Assembly (NCBI GenBank): GCA_028817255.1
Contig: JAPPQA010000197.1
Coordinates: 1 to 6,354, forward strand
DNA length: 6,354 bases
From: Gammaproteobacteria bacterium
Lineage (GTDB): Bacteria; Pseudomonadota; Gammaproteobacteria; Porifericomitales; Porifericomitaceae
Direction: 5' to 3'
Made by a program: the position numbers and the translations under genes. Position 1 is the stretch's first letter. Each line of letters starts with the position of its first letter. Under the pieces are notes generated by a model. It was not told the origin of the DNA. It saw only the letters and a program-made list of their open reading frames with translations, and ran no database searches. Shown in pieces: positions 1 through 5,866 of this stretch.

Positions 1-206
1 GCCTTTCGTTGACCATACGGCATTTACGCGGCCTTCGGGCCAGGAGATGCCCAGGGGATGCGCCATGACGGGAGATTCGGGCGATGGCGGCACGGGAACC
101 AGGCCGTCTGGCGATTCTCGAGCGGGCCGAGTCCGCGGGGCGCAGGCAGGCGCAAGCGGCGGCGGGCGCTGGCCCACAACCTATGGTCGCCACGAGCGAA
201 TTGCGC
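1..206. other. Region left of rpsT, no gene assigned
   Basis: I recognise no gene here. On the minus strand an open frame runs off the left edge; its ATG at 66-64 would give a 22-residue start (MAHPLGISWPEGRVNAVW...). It has no good ribosome binding site and resembles no family I can name. Other minus-strand ATGs lie at 23 and 16, and the one at 23 has a weak AAGG about 9 nt upstream. In many gammaproteobacteria murJ lies divergently beside rpsT, so a leftward gene beginning near the window edge is plausible, but nothing visible identifies it. Rightward open frames here look like non-coding consequences of the high GC content. Confidence 0.3.
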
Positions 207-212
207 TAGAAT
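184..212 (+). promoter_or_regulatory. Probable sigma-70-type promoter of rpsT
   Basis: A TAGAAT -10 hexamer lies at 207-212 (five of six consensus bases). A weak -35 (TGGTCG, three of six) lies 17 bp upstream at 184-189. Transcription would start near 219-220, giving a leader of about 45 nt before the rpsT ATG. The -10 is convincing; the -35 is only a positional guess. Confidence 0.5.
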
Positions 213-224
213 CGCCGCCTGTTC

Positions 225-240
225 GCCGCCCGCAGGCGGC
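225..240 (+). promoter_or_regulatory. Hairpin at the 5' end of the rpsT leader
   Basis: GCCGCC (225-230) and GGCGGC (235-240) are perfect 6-bp complementary arms around a CGCA loop. They begin only about 5 nt after the predicted transcription start and end 10 nt before the GGAGG ribosome binding site at 251-255. A GC-only stem here could stabilise the mRNA end or serve in feedback by S20; both roles are inference. The rplU leader carries the same arms at the same distance from its ribosome binding site. Confidence 0.45.
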
Positions 241-263
241 AATCGCGTCTGGAGGTTCAGCAT

Positions 264-584
264 ATGGCAAATACAGCCTCGGCCAGAAAACGCGCCGCGC
301 AGGCAGCAAAGCGGGGGCAACGAGACTCCGGGTACCGCTCCATGGTACGCGGCGCCCTCAGAAAGACTGCCCGGCTGATCGCCGCGGGGAATGCCAGCGA
401 GGCGGAGGCTTCCCACCGATACACGACCAGCCTCCTGGACCGCTTCGCGCGCCGCGAGATCGTCCACAAGAACAAGGCTGCCCGGCACAAAAGCCGCTTG
501 AGCGCCCGGTTGCGCGCCCTGGCAACGGCCGCCCCCGCGTCCGCGGAGCCGCCGCCAGAGCCTGCCGAACCCGCCGCGGACTAA
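264..584 (+). CDS. rpsT: 30S ribosomal protein S20
   Basis: S20 binds 16S rRNA early in assembly of the small ribosomal subunit. The 106-residue product has the family pattern: a basic MANTASARKRAAQ start, a helical middle, and the diagnostic HKNKAARHKSRL block at about 68-79. The ATG is set by a strong GGAGG Shine-Dalgarno at 251-255, 8 nt upstream. The usual S20 is close to 87 residues; this one adds about 19 residues rich in Ala, Pro and Glu (about 88-106), an acidic low-complexity tail that is probably disordered. The TAA stop (582-584) overlaps the TAG stop of the convergent proB. The gene has its own promoter and leader hairpin, so it is probably transcribed alone. Identity is secure; the role of the tail is unknown. 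Confidence 0.97.
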   Translation: MANTASARKRAAQAAKRGQRDSGYRSMVRGALRKTARLIAAGNASEAEASHRYTTSLLDRFARREIVHKNKAARHKSRLSARLRALATAAPASAEPPPEPAEPAAD

Positions 585-1687
585 AGCAACACCAGGTTAT
601 CGCGGTGCACGAGCTCCGGCTCGCGTGCGTGCCCCAGCAACTCTCCGATCAAGGAGCTGGGGCGTCCCATAATGCGGCGTGTCTCGCCAGCGGCATAATT
701 GCTCAGACCACGCCCGATCTCGTGCCCGTCAGGGTCCAGCAACGCGACGATGTCGCCGCGGCGGAAATCTCCCTCCACCAGAGTCACTCCCACCGCCAGC
801 AGGCTCTTGCCACGCTCGCGCAAGTGCAATACGGCGCCCGCGTCCAGGCGCAGGCGGCCGCGCACCAGGGACTGGCTTGCCAGCCAGCGCTTCCGTGCCG
901 CCAGGGACTCGCGGCCAGCCCGCAATAAAGTGCCGACGCGCTCGCCGGCCGCCAGGCGCTCTAACGTTCGGGCATCGCGGCCGTCGGCGATCACCACGTC
1001 GGTGCCGGATTTTGCGGCGACCACGGCGGCCTCCAACTTGCTCTTCATGCCTCCCCGCCCCATAGCGCCGCCATCGCCGGCCATGCGCCGCAACGCCGGA
1101 TCGCCGGCAAAACCTTCCCGAATCAGCGGCGCCTCGGGATCCTGGCGCGGATCGCGTTCCCGCAGGCCGGGCTGATCGCTCAGAATCACCAGATATTCCG
1201 CTTCGATCAGGTTGGCTACCAGCCCTGCCAGCGTGTCGTTGTCGCCGAAACGAATCTCTTCCGTGGAGACGGTATCGTTTTCATTGATAATCGGCATTAC
1301 CTGCCACTCAAGCAGGCGGAGCAAGGTGCCGCGGGCATTCAGGTAGCGCTTGCGGTCGGCAATGTCCTCGTGGGTCAGCAGTACCTGGGCAACCCGCACC
1401 CCGAAGCATTGAAACTCCTTTTCGTAGGCCTGGATCAGCCCGGCCTGTCCTACCGCCGCCGCTGCCTGCAATTCCTGGATGTCCGCCGGGCGGCGGCGGC
1501 GGCCCAGACGCTGAAGTCCGGCGGCGACCGCACCGGAAGAGACCAGTACCACCCGCAAGCCTCGCTCCCGCAAGAGAACGATTTGCCTTGCCCAGCCAGC
1601 CACTGGCTCCAGCCGCACCCCCTTGCCGCCTTCGGTCAGCAGGGCGCTGCCGATCTTGAGCACCCAATTGCGGTCGGCGGCGGTCAC
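581..1687 (-). CDS. proB: Glutamate 5-kinase
   Basis: It catalyses the first step of proline synthesis in the cytoplasm, ATP-dependent phosphorylation of glutamate to glutamyl 5-phosphate. The 368-residue length matches the family (E. coli about 367). The amino-acid kinase domain shows KIGSALL near the N-terminus, SSGAVAAG, INENDTV, FGDNDTLAGLVAN, and the GRGGMKSKLEAA loop. The last 90 or so residues form a PUA domain ending in PELVHRDNLVLL. The frame is open further upstream, but the GTG at 1687-1685 gives the family's usual N-terminus and overlaps the obgE stop in a GTGA arrangement, so translational coupling is likely. It is the last gene of rplU-rpmA-obgE-proB. Its stop overlaps that of rpsT, and I see no intrinsic terminator behind it. 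proA is not in the window. Confidence 0.96.
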   Translation of the reverse strand: MTAADRNWVLKIGSALLTEGGKGVRLEPVAGWARQIVLLRERGLRVVLVSSGAVAAGLQRLGRRRRPADIQELQAAAAVGQAGLIQAYEKEFQCFGVRVAQVLLTHEDIADRKRYLNARGTLLRLLEWQVMPIINENDTVSTEEIRFGDNDTLAGLVANLIEAEYLVILSDQPGLRERDPRQDPEAPLIREGFAGDPALRRMAGDGGAMGRGGMKSKLEAAVVAAKSGTDVVIADGRDARTLERLAAGERVGTLLRAGRESLAARKRWLASQSLVRGRLRLDAGAVLHLRERGKSLLAVGVTLVEGDFRRGDIVALLDPDGHEIGRGLSNYAAGETRRIMGRPSSLIGELLGHAREPELVHRDNLVLL

Positions 1688-2721
1688 GAGCTGTCCCTCT
1701 GGCGGCGCGGCGACGCGGCACCCAACCAGTCGGCGGCGGCCTGGCACAACTGCGAACAGCCGCGACCCGTGCGGGCGGAGACCATGTAACAGGGGGCGTG
1801 CCAGTCCAGGCGCCGCAACAGCTCGCGCTGCCGACGGCGACAGAGAGACTCCGCCAGCAGGTCCGTCTTGTTCAAAACCAACCAGCGCGGGCGCTGGGCC
1901 AAGTTGGGATCGTACTCCGCCAATTCGCGCTCCAGGGAGCGCACCTGGGCGGCCCGTTTCTCCGCCGACACCTCGGCGGCGAGATCGACCAGATGCAGGA
2001 GCAGGCGGGTGCGCGCCAAATGCCGCAGGAAGCGCAGGCCCAGCCCGGCGCCGCGCGCCGCCCCCGGGATCAGGCCCGGCACGTCGGCGACCGCGAAGCG
2101 GCGGTCAAAATCCGGCGCCACCATCCCCAACTGCGGCTGCAAAGTGGTGAAAGGATAGTCCGCCACTTCGGGACACGCAGCCGAGACCGCGCGCAGGAAC
2201 GAAGACTTGCCGGCGTTTGGCAACCCCACCAAACCGACATCGGCCAACAGCCGCAACTCCAGACGCAATCTGCACTCTTGCCCCGCCTCGCCGGGGACAA
2301 ACTGGCGCGGGCTGCGCTTAGCGCCGCTCTTGAAATGGACGTTGCCGCGCCCTCCTTCACCGCCGCGGGCAACCAGCAGACACTCGCCTGGGTTCAGCAA
2401 GTCGCTGCGCATCTCCGCGGCGTCTTCCTCGAAGACCCGGGTGCCGGGAGGCACCTGCAAGCGCAGGTCTTTGCCGCCGCACCCCGCCCGGCAGTTACTG
2501 CCGCCCGGCTGGCCGTCGCCGGCCCGAAACCGGGTCGTGCGCCGGAAATCCGCCAGGGTATTCAGGCCAGAGGCAACTTCCAAATAGATGGAACCGCCGC
2601 GGCCGCCGTCGCCGCCGTCCGGACCGCCGCGCGGCAGGGAGCGGGCGCGGCGGAAGCTGAGACCGCCATCGCCGCCGCGCCCGGCCAGGAGATGGATATG
2701 CGCCTCGTCGGCGAATTTCAT
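1684..2721 (-). CDS. obgE: Obg-family GTPase (ObgE/CgtA)
   Basis: Obg is an essential GTPase that associates with the 50S subunit and links ribosome maturation to growth and stress control. The 345-residue product starts MKFADEAHIHLLAGRGGDGG, the glycine-rich Obg fold (about 1-158, with GGPDGGDGGRGG at 32-43). The GTPase domain follows: P-loop GLPNAGKS 166-173, switch I FTTL 191-194, DVPG 213-216, NKTD 284-287, SA 315-316. The extra acidic C-terminal domain of longer homologues such as E. coli ObgE (390 residues) is reduced to a short basic tail. The frame is open upstream to 2919, but the MKF start fits the family and avoids overlapping rpmA. The Shine-Dalgarno is weak, and a hairpin lies just upstream. 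Its TGA overlaps the proB GTG start. Confidence 0.96.
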   Translation of the reverse strand: MKFADEAHIHLLAGRGGDGGLSFRRARSLPRGGPDGGDGGRGGSIYLEVASGLNTLADFRRTTRFRAGDGQPGGSNCRAGCGGKDLRLQVPPGTRVFEEDAAEMRSDLLNPGECLLVARGGEGGRGNVHFKSGAKRSPRQFVPGEAGQECRLRLELRLLADVGLVGLPNAGKSSFLRAVSAACPEVADYPFTTLQPQLGMVAPDFDRRFAVADVPGLIPGAARGAGLGLRFLRHLARTRLLLHLVDLAAEVSAEKRAAQVRSLERELAEYDPNLAQRPRWLVLNKTDLLAESLCRRRQRELLRRLDWHAPCYMVSARTGRGCSQLCQAAADWLGAASPRRQRDSS

Positions 2722-2738
2722 GGCATCCGCGGACGGCG

Positions 2739-2754
2739 GGCGGTCAGTACCGCC
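2739..2754 (-). promoter_or_regulatory. Hairpin in the rpmA-obgE spacer
   Basis: GGCGGT and ACCGCC are perfect 6-bp arms around a 4-nt loop, about 18 nt before the obgE ATG in an 88-nt spacer. No T-run follows in the direction of transcription, so it is not a standard terminator. It could be an mRNA processing site or influence obgE translation, since obgE has no strong ribosome binding site. In GC-rich DNA short stems also arise by chance. Confidence 0.35.
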
Positions 2755-2809
2755 AAAGGCAAGAAATGGCAATGGTTTTCTGGCACCGCCCGGCTGGCGG
2801 ACGAAGATT

Positions 2810-3067
2810 TCAGTCGGCGACGATACTGACGCAACGATGCCGATCAGGCCCCCGGCGAGCAAAGACGACCTTGCCGGCAACAAGGGCGTACAAGGTGTGA
2901 TCCCGTCCGCAACCGACATTGCGGCCGGCCCGAAAAGGGGTCCCGCGCTGGCGCACCAGGATACTGCCTGCCGAGACCTGCTCGCCGCCGTAGCGCTTGA
3001 CCCCGAGGCGCTTGGAATGCGAATCCCGCCCGTTGCGGCTGCTGCCCCCGGCTTTCTTGTGTGCCAT
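2810..3067 (-). CDS. rpmA: 50S ribosomal protein L27
   Basis: L27 sits at the peptidyl-transferase side of the large subunit, with its N-terminus reaching toward the tRNA ends. The 85-residue product matches the family along its whole length: MAHKKAGGSSRNGRDS at the start, then KRLGVKRYGG, ILVRQRGTPFRAG and NVGCGRDHTLYAL. It starts directly with MAHKKAGG and has no cleavable leader of the kind found in Firmicutes. The ATG at 3067-3065 lies 11 bp after the rplU stop. The best ribosome binding site, GAGG, overlaps the rplU TGA, which suggests that translation of the two genes is linked. Second gene of the operon. Confidence 0.97.
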   Translation of the reverse strand: MAHKKAGGSSRNGRDSHSKRLGVKRYGGEQVSAGSILVRQRGTPFRAGRNVGCGRDHTLYALVAGKVVFARRGPDRHRCVSIVAD

Positions 3068-3078
3068 CTTTCCGCGCC

Positions 3079-3396
3079 TCAGCCGCCCGCGGAGATATTG
3101 GTAATGGTCATCTCGGAGTAAGGTTGCCGGTGCCCGCGCCGGCGCAGGTAGTTCTTGCGCCGGCGAAACTTGACGACGAGAATCTTCCTCTCGCGGCCGT
3201 GTTCCCGCACCTGAGCGGTAACCTTGGCCCCCGGCAAACAGGGAGTGCCAATGTGCACATTTTCCCCGTCTGCCACCAGCAACACATCGGAAAATTCCAC
3301 GCTGTCGCCAACCGGCGCGTCAATCTTCTCCACGCGCAGGCGGTCCCCCTCCCGCACCTGGTATTGCCGACCGCCCACTTTCACTACTGCATACAC
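3079..3396 (-). CDS. rplU: 50S ribosomal protein L21
   Basis: L21 binds 23S rRNA in the large subunit. The product is 105 residues (E. coli 103). Diagnostic blocks are VYAVVKVGGRQYQVREGD at the start, VGDSVEFSDVLL and VHIGTP in the middle, and KFRRRKNYLRRRGHRQPYSEMTITNI at the end. I choose the GTG at 3396-3394 because the family begins M-Y-A-V. A frame starting at 3447 would add a 17-residue leader unlike any L21. A GAGGAAA ribosome binding site at 3411-3405 lies about 10 nt upstream of the GTG. First gene of rplU-rpmA-obgE-proB, with a candidate promoter at 3454-3483. Confidence 0.96.
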   Translation of the reverse strand: MYAVVKVGGRQYQVREGDRLRVEKIDAPVGDSVEFSDVLLVADGENVHIGTPCLPGAKVTAQVREHGRERKILVVKFRRRKNYLRRRGHRQPYSEMTITNISAGG

Positions 3397-3421
3397 GCCT
3401 GAAGTTTCCTCGCTACATCGC

Positions 3422-3440
3422 GCCGCCGTACACGGGCGGC
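3422..3440 (-). promoter_or_regulatory. Hairpin at the 5' end of the rplU leader
   Basis: Arms GCCGCC and GGCGGC pair perfectly around a 7-nt loop. In the transcript the stem starts about 7 nt after the predicted start site and ends exactly 10 nt before the GAGG of the rplU ribosome binding site. The arm sequences and this spacing are the same as in the rpsT leader. A role in feedback control or mRNA stability is inference. Confidence 0.45.
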
Positions 3441-3453
3441 CTGTCATAGTGCC

Positions 3454-3483
3454 ATTTTAACGGAAGCCGCAACGGCGAAACAA
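3454..3483 (-). promoter_or_regulatory. Probable sigma-70-type promoter of the rplU operon
   Basis: Read leftward, TTGTTT (3483-3478, three of six consensus bases) is followed after 18 bp by TAAAAT (3459-3454, five of six). It lies about 60 bp upstream of the rplU GTG and predicts a start near 3447. It sits in an AT-richer patch of an otherwise GC-rich spacer. Confidence 0.5.
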
Positions 3484-3654
3484 GGCCGCCCGGAGCCCCT
3501 GACCCGATTGGGTTATCCCATGGAGCCGGAGGAGGCATTCCCCCTCACTTGTGCTACCGGCACCCAATACAGTATGTTTTACTTGTATCCTGCCGCATGA
3601 ATAGGGGTTGGGCAGCCCGTAAATCGTGAGCACCACAGCGGGACAGGTAGCGCA
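3484..3654. other. Spacer between rplU and the diguanylate cyclase gene
   Basis: There is no gene here. It must hold the promoter for the rightward diguanylate cyclase gene, but no -35/-10 pair with correct spacing stands out; the AT-rich patch at 3566-3589 is the likeliest area. CCC-GATT-GGG (3503-3512) and TGGG-TTAT-CCCA (3509-3520) are short overlapping inverted repeats that could form alternative stems. I looked for c-di-GMP riboswitch core sequences and saw none. A possible AGGT ribosome binding site at 3645-3648 serves the downstream gene. Confidence 0.4.
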
Positions 3655-4914
3655 ATGAACGAACGCAGCGAGGAAGCGGCCCAACCCGCGCAAAAGGTAG
3701 CCACGGGGCTTCAAGACAACTGGTGGCTGGAACAGGGCGCGGAAATAGCGGAGCGCGCGCCTCTTCTGTTGGCGGCCATAGCAGGCTGCGCCTTACTGGC
3801 GGGAATGGCCATAGCCCCCGCCACAAACGCCCTGTACCTGCTGACTTGGTTGCTGGCCGTCATCGCAGCGGGCAGCGGCCAGTGGCTCCTGTTGCAAGCG
3901 CAGGGCTCTCCGCTACAAGGCACCCCGGGGCGCGCCTGGCTGGCCGCTTGGCTGGCGCTGAACACGCTGCAAGGTTGCCTGTGGGGCGGGGGATTCGCAT
4001 CGCTCCTGCTGCTTGCCGACGGCAAGGCAATGCTAATCGAGCTGCAAAGCCTGGCCTGCCTGCTGTTGGCTATAGTCTCCCTGGCGGCAAGCGCCTGCCT
4101 GTCCCCGCTGCTACCGGCCCTGCTGCTCTTCCTGAGTTCTGCCCTGCTGCCTCCCTGCATCGTCCTGATACTGATCGCGCCCGGGCCGCCAGTGCTGCCG
4201 CTGGCCCTGTTCGGCCTGTTCCTGCTGCTGTCGTTTGGCTACGGCTGGCGCTTCTGCATCCGGCTGTGGCGACATGGCCTGGCCTCGCTGCGCACGGAGG
4301 AGGCACTATGGGAGTACCGACTGCTGCAGCAGGAATTGGAGAAATACAAGCGCGAACAGACGCGCCTGCTGGAAGAGAAGAGCAAGGCAGAAGATCGCGC
4401 CAGCCAGCTCACCACCTGGTCTTTTCAGGACGGCCTGACCAAGATCGCCAACCGCAGGCAATTCGACGAATTCCTCAACCGCGAGTGGCGACGCGCGATC
4501 CGCGGCAAGTCCCCGATCTCCCTGATCATGCTCGACGTGGATAATTTCAAACTGTACAACGACCGCTTCGGGCACCAGAAGGGAGACCTCTGCCTGCAGC
4601 AGGTGGCCGCCGTCCTGCAACGTTTCTCCCGGCGCGGCGGCGACCTTGCGGCGCGTTACGGTGGCGAAGAATTCGCCGTGATTCTGCCCGAGGCGCCTGC
4701 GGCAGCCGGCATGAGGATCGCGGAGTCGATCCGCCAGGCAGTGGAGAAGCTCCAATTGCCGCACCCGGATACGCCCCTGGGCGTAATTACGGTTAGCCTC
4801 GGAGTAAGCACCATCGCCCCCCCCCAGCCGGAAGACCATCCGAAGCAACTGCTGGAACTAGCCGACAAGGCGCTGTACCAGGCCAAGCGCGACGGAAAAA
4901 ACCGGGTCGCGTAA
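3655..4914 (+). CDS. Membrane-anchored diguanylate cyclase (GGDEF domain)
   Basis: It is predicted to make the second messenger cyclic di-GMP from two GTP. The 419-residue protein has about six hydrophobic segments (near 35-54, 57-80, 95-121, 126-148, 150-174, 178-198), forming a membrane sensor region I cannot assign to a named family. A charged helix, probably coiled coil (about 213-254), links it to a GGDEF domain at about 255-419. The domain is intact: DGLTKIANRR at 259-268, metal-binding D294 in LDVDNF, active-site GGEEF at 336-340, and inhibitory site RGGD at 327-330, exactly five residues before GGEEF. It should therefore be active and product-inhibited. AGGT lies 6 nt before the ATG. 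There is no EAL or HD-GYP domain. It converges on the pilin-like gene. The input signal is unknown. Confidence 0.93.
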   Translation: MNERSEEAAQPAQKVATGLQDNWWLEQGAEIAERAPLLLAAIAGCALLAGMAIAPATNALYLLTWLLAVIAAGSGQWLLLQAQGSPLQGTPGRAWLAAWLALNTLQGCLWGGGFASLLLLADGKAMLIELQSLACLLLAIVSLAASACLSPLLPALLLFLSSALLPPCIVLILIAPGPPVLPLALFGLFLLLSFGYGWRFCIRLWRHGLASLRTEEALWEYRLLQQELEKYKREQTRLLEEKSKAEDRASQLTTWSFQDGLTKIANRRQFDEFLNREWRRAIRGKSPISLIMLDVDNFKLYNDRFGHQKGDLCLQQVAAVLQRFSRRGGDLAARYGGEEFAVILPEAPAAAGMRIAESIRQAVEKLQLPHPDTPLGVITVSLGVSTIAPPQPEDHPKQLLELADKALYQAKRDGKNRVA

Positions 4915-4929
4915 CCGATTACAGCCGGT

Positions 4930-4956
4930 AAAAAAAACGCCCACCGGAGTGGGCGT
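4930..4956 (-). terminator. Intrinsic terminator of the pilin-like gene
   Basis: ACGCCCAC (4937-4944) and GTGGGCGT (4949-4956) form a perfect 8-bp stem around CGGA. An A-run at 4930-4937 becomes a U-run directly after the stem when read leftward, so this is a standard terminator for the leftward gene, about 40 bp after its stop. Read rightward there is no T-run, so it would act poorly for the diguanylate cyclase gene, which ends 22 bp before the stem. Confidence 0.85.
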
Positions 4957-4998
4957 CAACGCAAGAGAGGAGAAAGCTAATATTGTTATTATGGAGAT

Positions 4999-5751
4999 TC
5001 AGTACAGATAAACGGCATTGCAATTGGCTGCGCTCAGGTTCCAGGTGGCGGTGACGCCCGTGCCCTGGACACAGGAACTGTCGTTGGACTGTTCCACGCC
5101 GCCATAATGGTTCGCCCCTGCCGGGGCCGAGGTCGCGGCGCGCAACGAGCCCGTGGCCGGCCGACCGTCGTCCAGCCGGGCATCCAGGTTGTGCAACACC
5201 TCCGCGGGAATCTGATCGCCGAACACTAAAGCGAGGCGCGGCCGCGCGGTGCCCGAGGCATCCAGGTATTCGTCTGTCTGGCCCAGCAACATACGGCCAT
5301 TAAAGACGTTAATCGGCGCGACATCGCCCGCCACGTAGCTGGACTCGCCCGTCGCGCCCCCCTGAAATCCGCCCTGGATAAAACCGGCTGCCGACAAGTG
5401 GTGCCAGACCGCCGAGACTTCCTGGAAATTGCCATCGTCAATCTGACCGTCGCCATCGCCGCCGTACTGGGCGCCGGTGCGCACCTCATTGCCGATCGCC
5501 GCCACGGCGGCGGCGTTGGGCATGTCTCCCGGCACATAGCGATAACGGTCCACAAAGGAAAAATAAGCCGCCTGTATCGAGGCGTGCTGATCCGCCAAGT
5601 TGTGCATGCGCGCCGTGGTAAGCAACTCCTGCCCCTTGAATATTCCTCCCAGCAACAGGCCCACGATCACCAACACGATGGCGATCTCCACCAGCGTGAA
5701 ACCCGCTGCGCCGCTCCCCGCGCGAATTCCCGTTCTCCGTTGCTTGTACAT
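4999..5751 (-). CDS. Type IV pilin-like protein (prepilin N-terminal methylation motif)
   Basis: A 250-residue precursor of a type IV pilin or pseudopilin. A 17-residue basic leader ends in Gly, then GFTLVEIAIVLVIVGLLLGG: prepilin peptidase should cut before Phe18, with the conserved Glu at mature position 5 (Glu22), followed by a hydrophobic helix to about residue 39. The globular part has FVDRYRYVPGDMPNA (66-80), an Asp-rich GDGDGQIDDGNF at 98-109 that may bind calcium, VWHHLSAAGFI (115-125) and LDARLDDGRPATGS (189-202). Two cysteines, 227 and 244, could form a C-terminal disulfide loop as in pilins. This looks like a known family of stand-alone prepilin-like proteins. I choose the ATG at 5751 (GGGTGA lies 4 nt upstream) over 5763, because the sigma-54 start would leave 5763 with only about 6 nt of leader. 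Apparently a single-gene unit. Major pilin, minor pilin or pseudopilin cannot be decided here. Confidence 0.9.
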   Translation of the reverse strand: MYKQRRTGIRAGSGAAGFTLVEIAIVLVIVGLLLGGIFKGQELLTTARMHNLADQHASIQAAYFSFVDRYRYVPGDMPNAAAVAAIGNEVRTGAQYGGDGDGQIDDGNFQEVSAVWHHLSAAGFIQGGFQGGATGESSYVAGDVAPINVFNGRMLLGQTDEYLDASGTARPRLALVFGDQIPAEVLHNLDARLDDGRPATGSLRAATSAPAGANHYGGVEQSNDSSCVQGTGVTATWNLSAANCNAVYLY

Positions 5752-5779
5752 GATGTCACCCATGACCTAATTAAGAGAA

Positions 5780-5795
5780 AGCAAATATCGGGCCA
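5780..5795 (-). promoter_or_regulatory. Sigma-54 (RpoN) promoter of the pilin-like gene
   Basis: Read leftward, the site is TGGCCCGATATTTGCT. It matches the -24/-12 consensus TGGCACG-N4-TTGCW at every specified position but one (C for A), with the invariant GG and GC exactly 10 bp apart. Transcription should start near 5769, giving an 18-nt leader before the ATG at 5751. Pilin genes such as Pseudomonas pilA are known to use sigma-54, so the context fits. Such promoters need an ATP-driven activator bound upstream. Confidence 0.8.
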
Positions 5796-5823
5796 AAACT
5801 GGGACTAGCGCGGAGGGGCGATT

Positions 5824-5865
5824 CCTGACACCTTCGGGCGTCGGAGCATGCGCTGAAGCGTCAGC
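5824..5865. repeat. Inverted repeats between the sigma-54 promoter and the palindrome
   Basis: Two small inverted repeats lie in this spacer. One (5825-5844) could fold on the plus strand into a stem capped by C-TTCG-G, with one internal mismatch and a T-G wobble pair. The other is GCTGA-AGCG-TCAGC at 5852-5865. They may be protein sites, DNA structure for looping, or chance. No AT-rich IHF-like site is evident between activator site and promoter. Confidence 0.3.
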
Positions 5866-5866
5866 C

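Noticed and set aside
47..928. 293-codon rightward open frame over rpsT and proB
   Set aside because: It covers two certain genes in other frames, has a low-complexity basic product and no ribosome binding site.
1688..1747. Upstream extension of proB to an ATG at 1747
   Set aside because: The extra 20 residues are translated from inside obgE, and the GTG at 1687 gives the usual length and a coupled GTGA overlap.
1798..2829. 343-codon rightward open frame opposite obgE
   Set aside because: It is antisense to a clear Obg protein. The product is Gln/Arg/Ala-rich without any motif, as expected from GC-rich antisense frames.
2722..2919. Upstream extension of obgE to an ATG at 2919
   Set aside because: It would overlap rpmA and add 66 residues unlike Obg; the conserved MKF start lies at 2721.
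3484..3654. c-di-GMP riboswitch before the cyclase gene
   Set aside because: I looked for the conserved core sequences of the GEMM type and found none.
3457..3714. 85-codon leftward open frame between rplU and the cyclase gene
   Set aside because: It overlaps the cyclase start and the rplU promoter region, and shows no recognisable domain or ribosome binding site.
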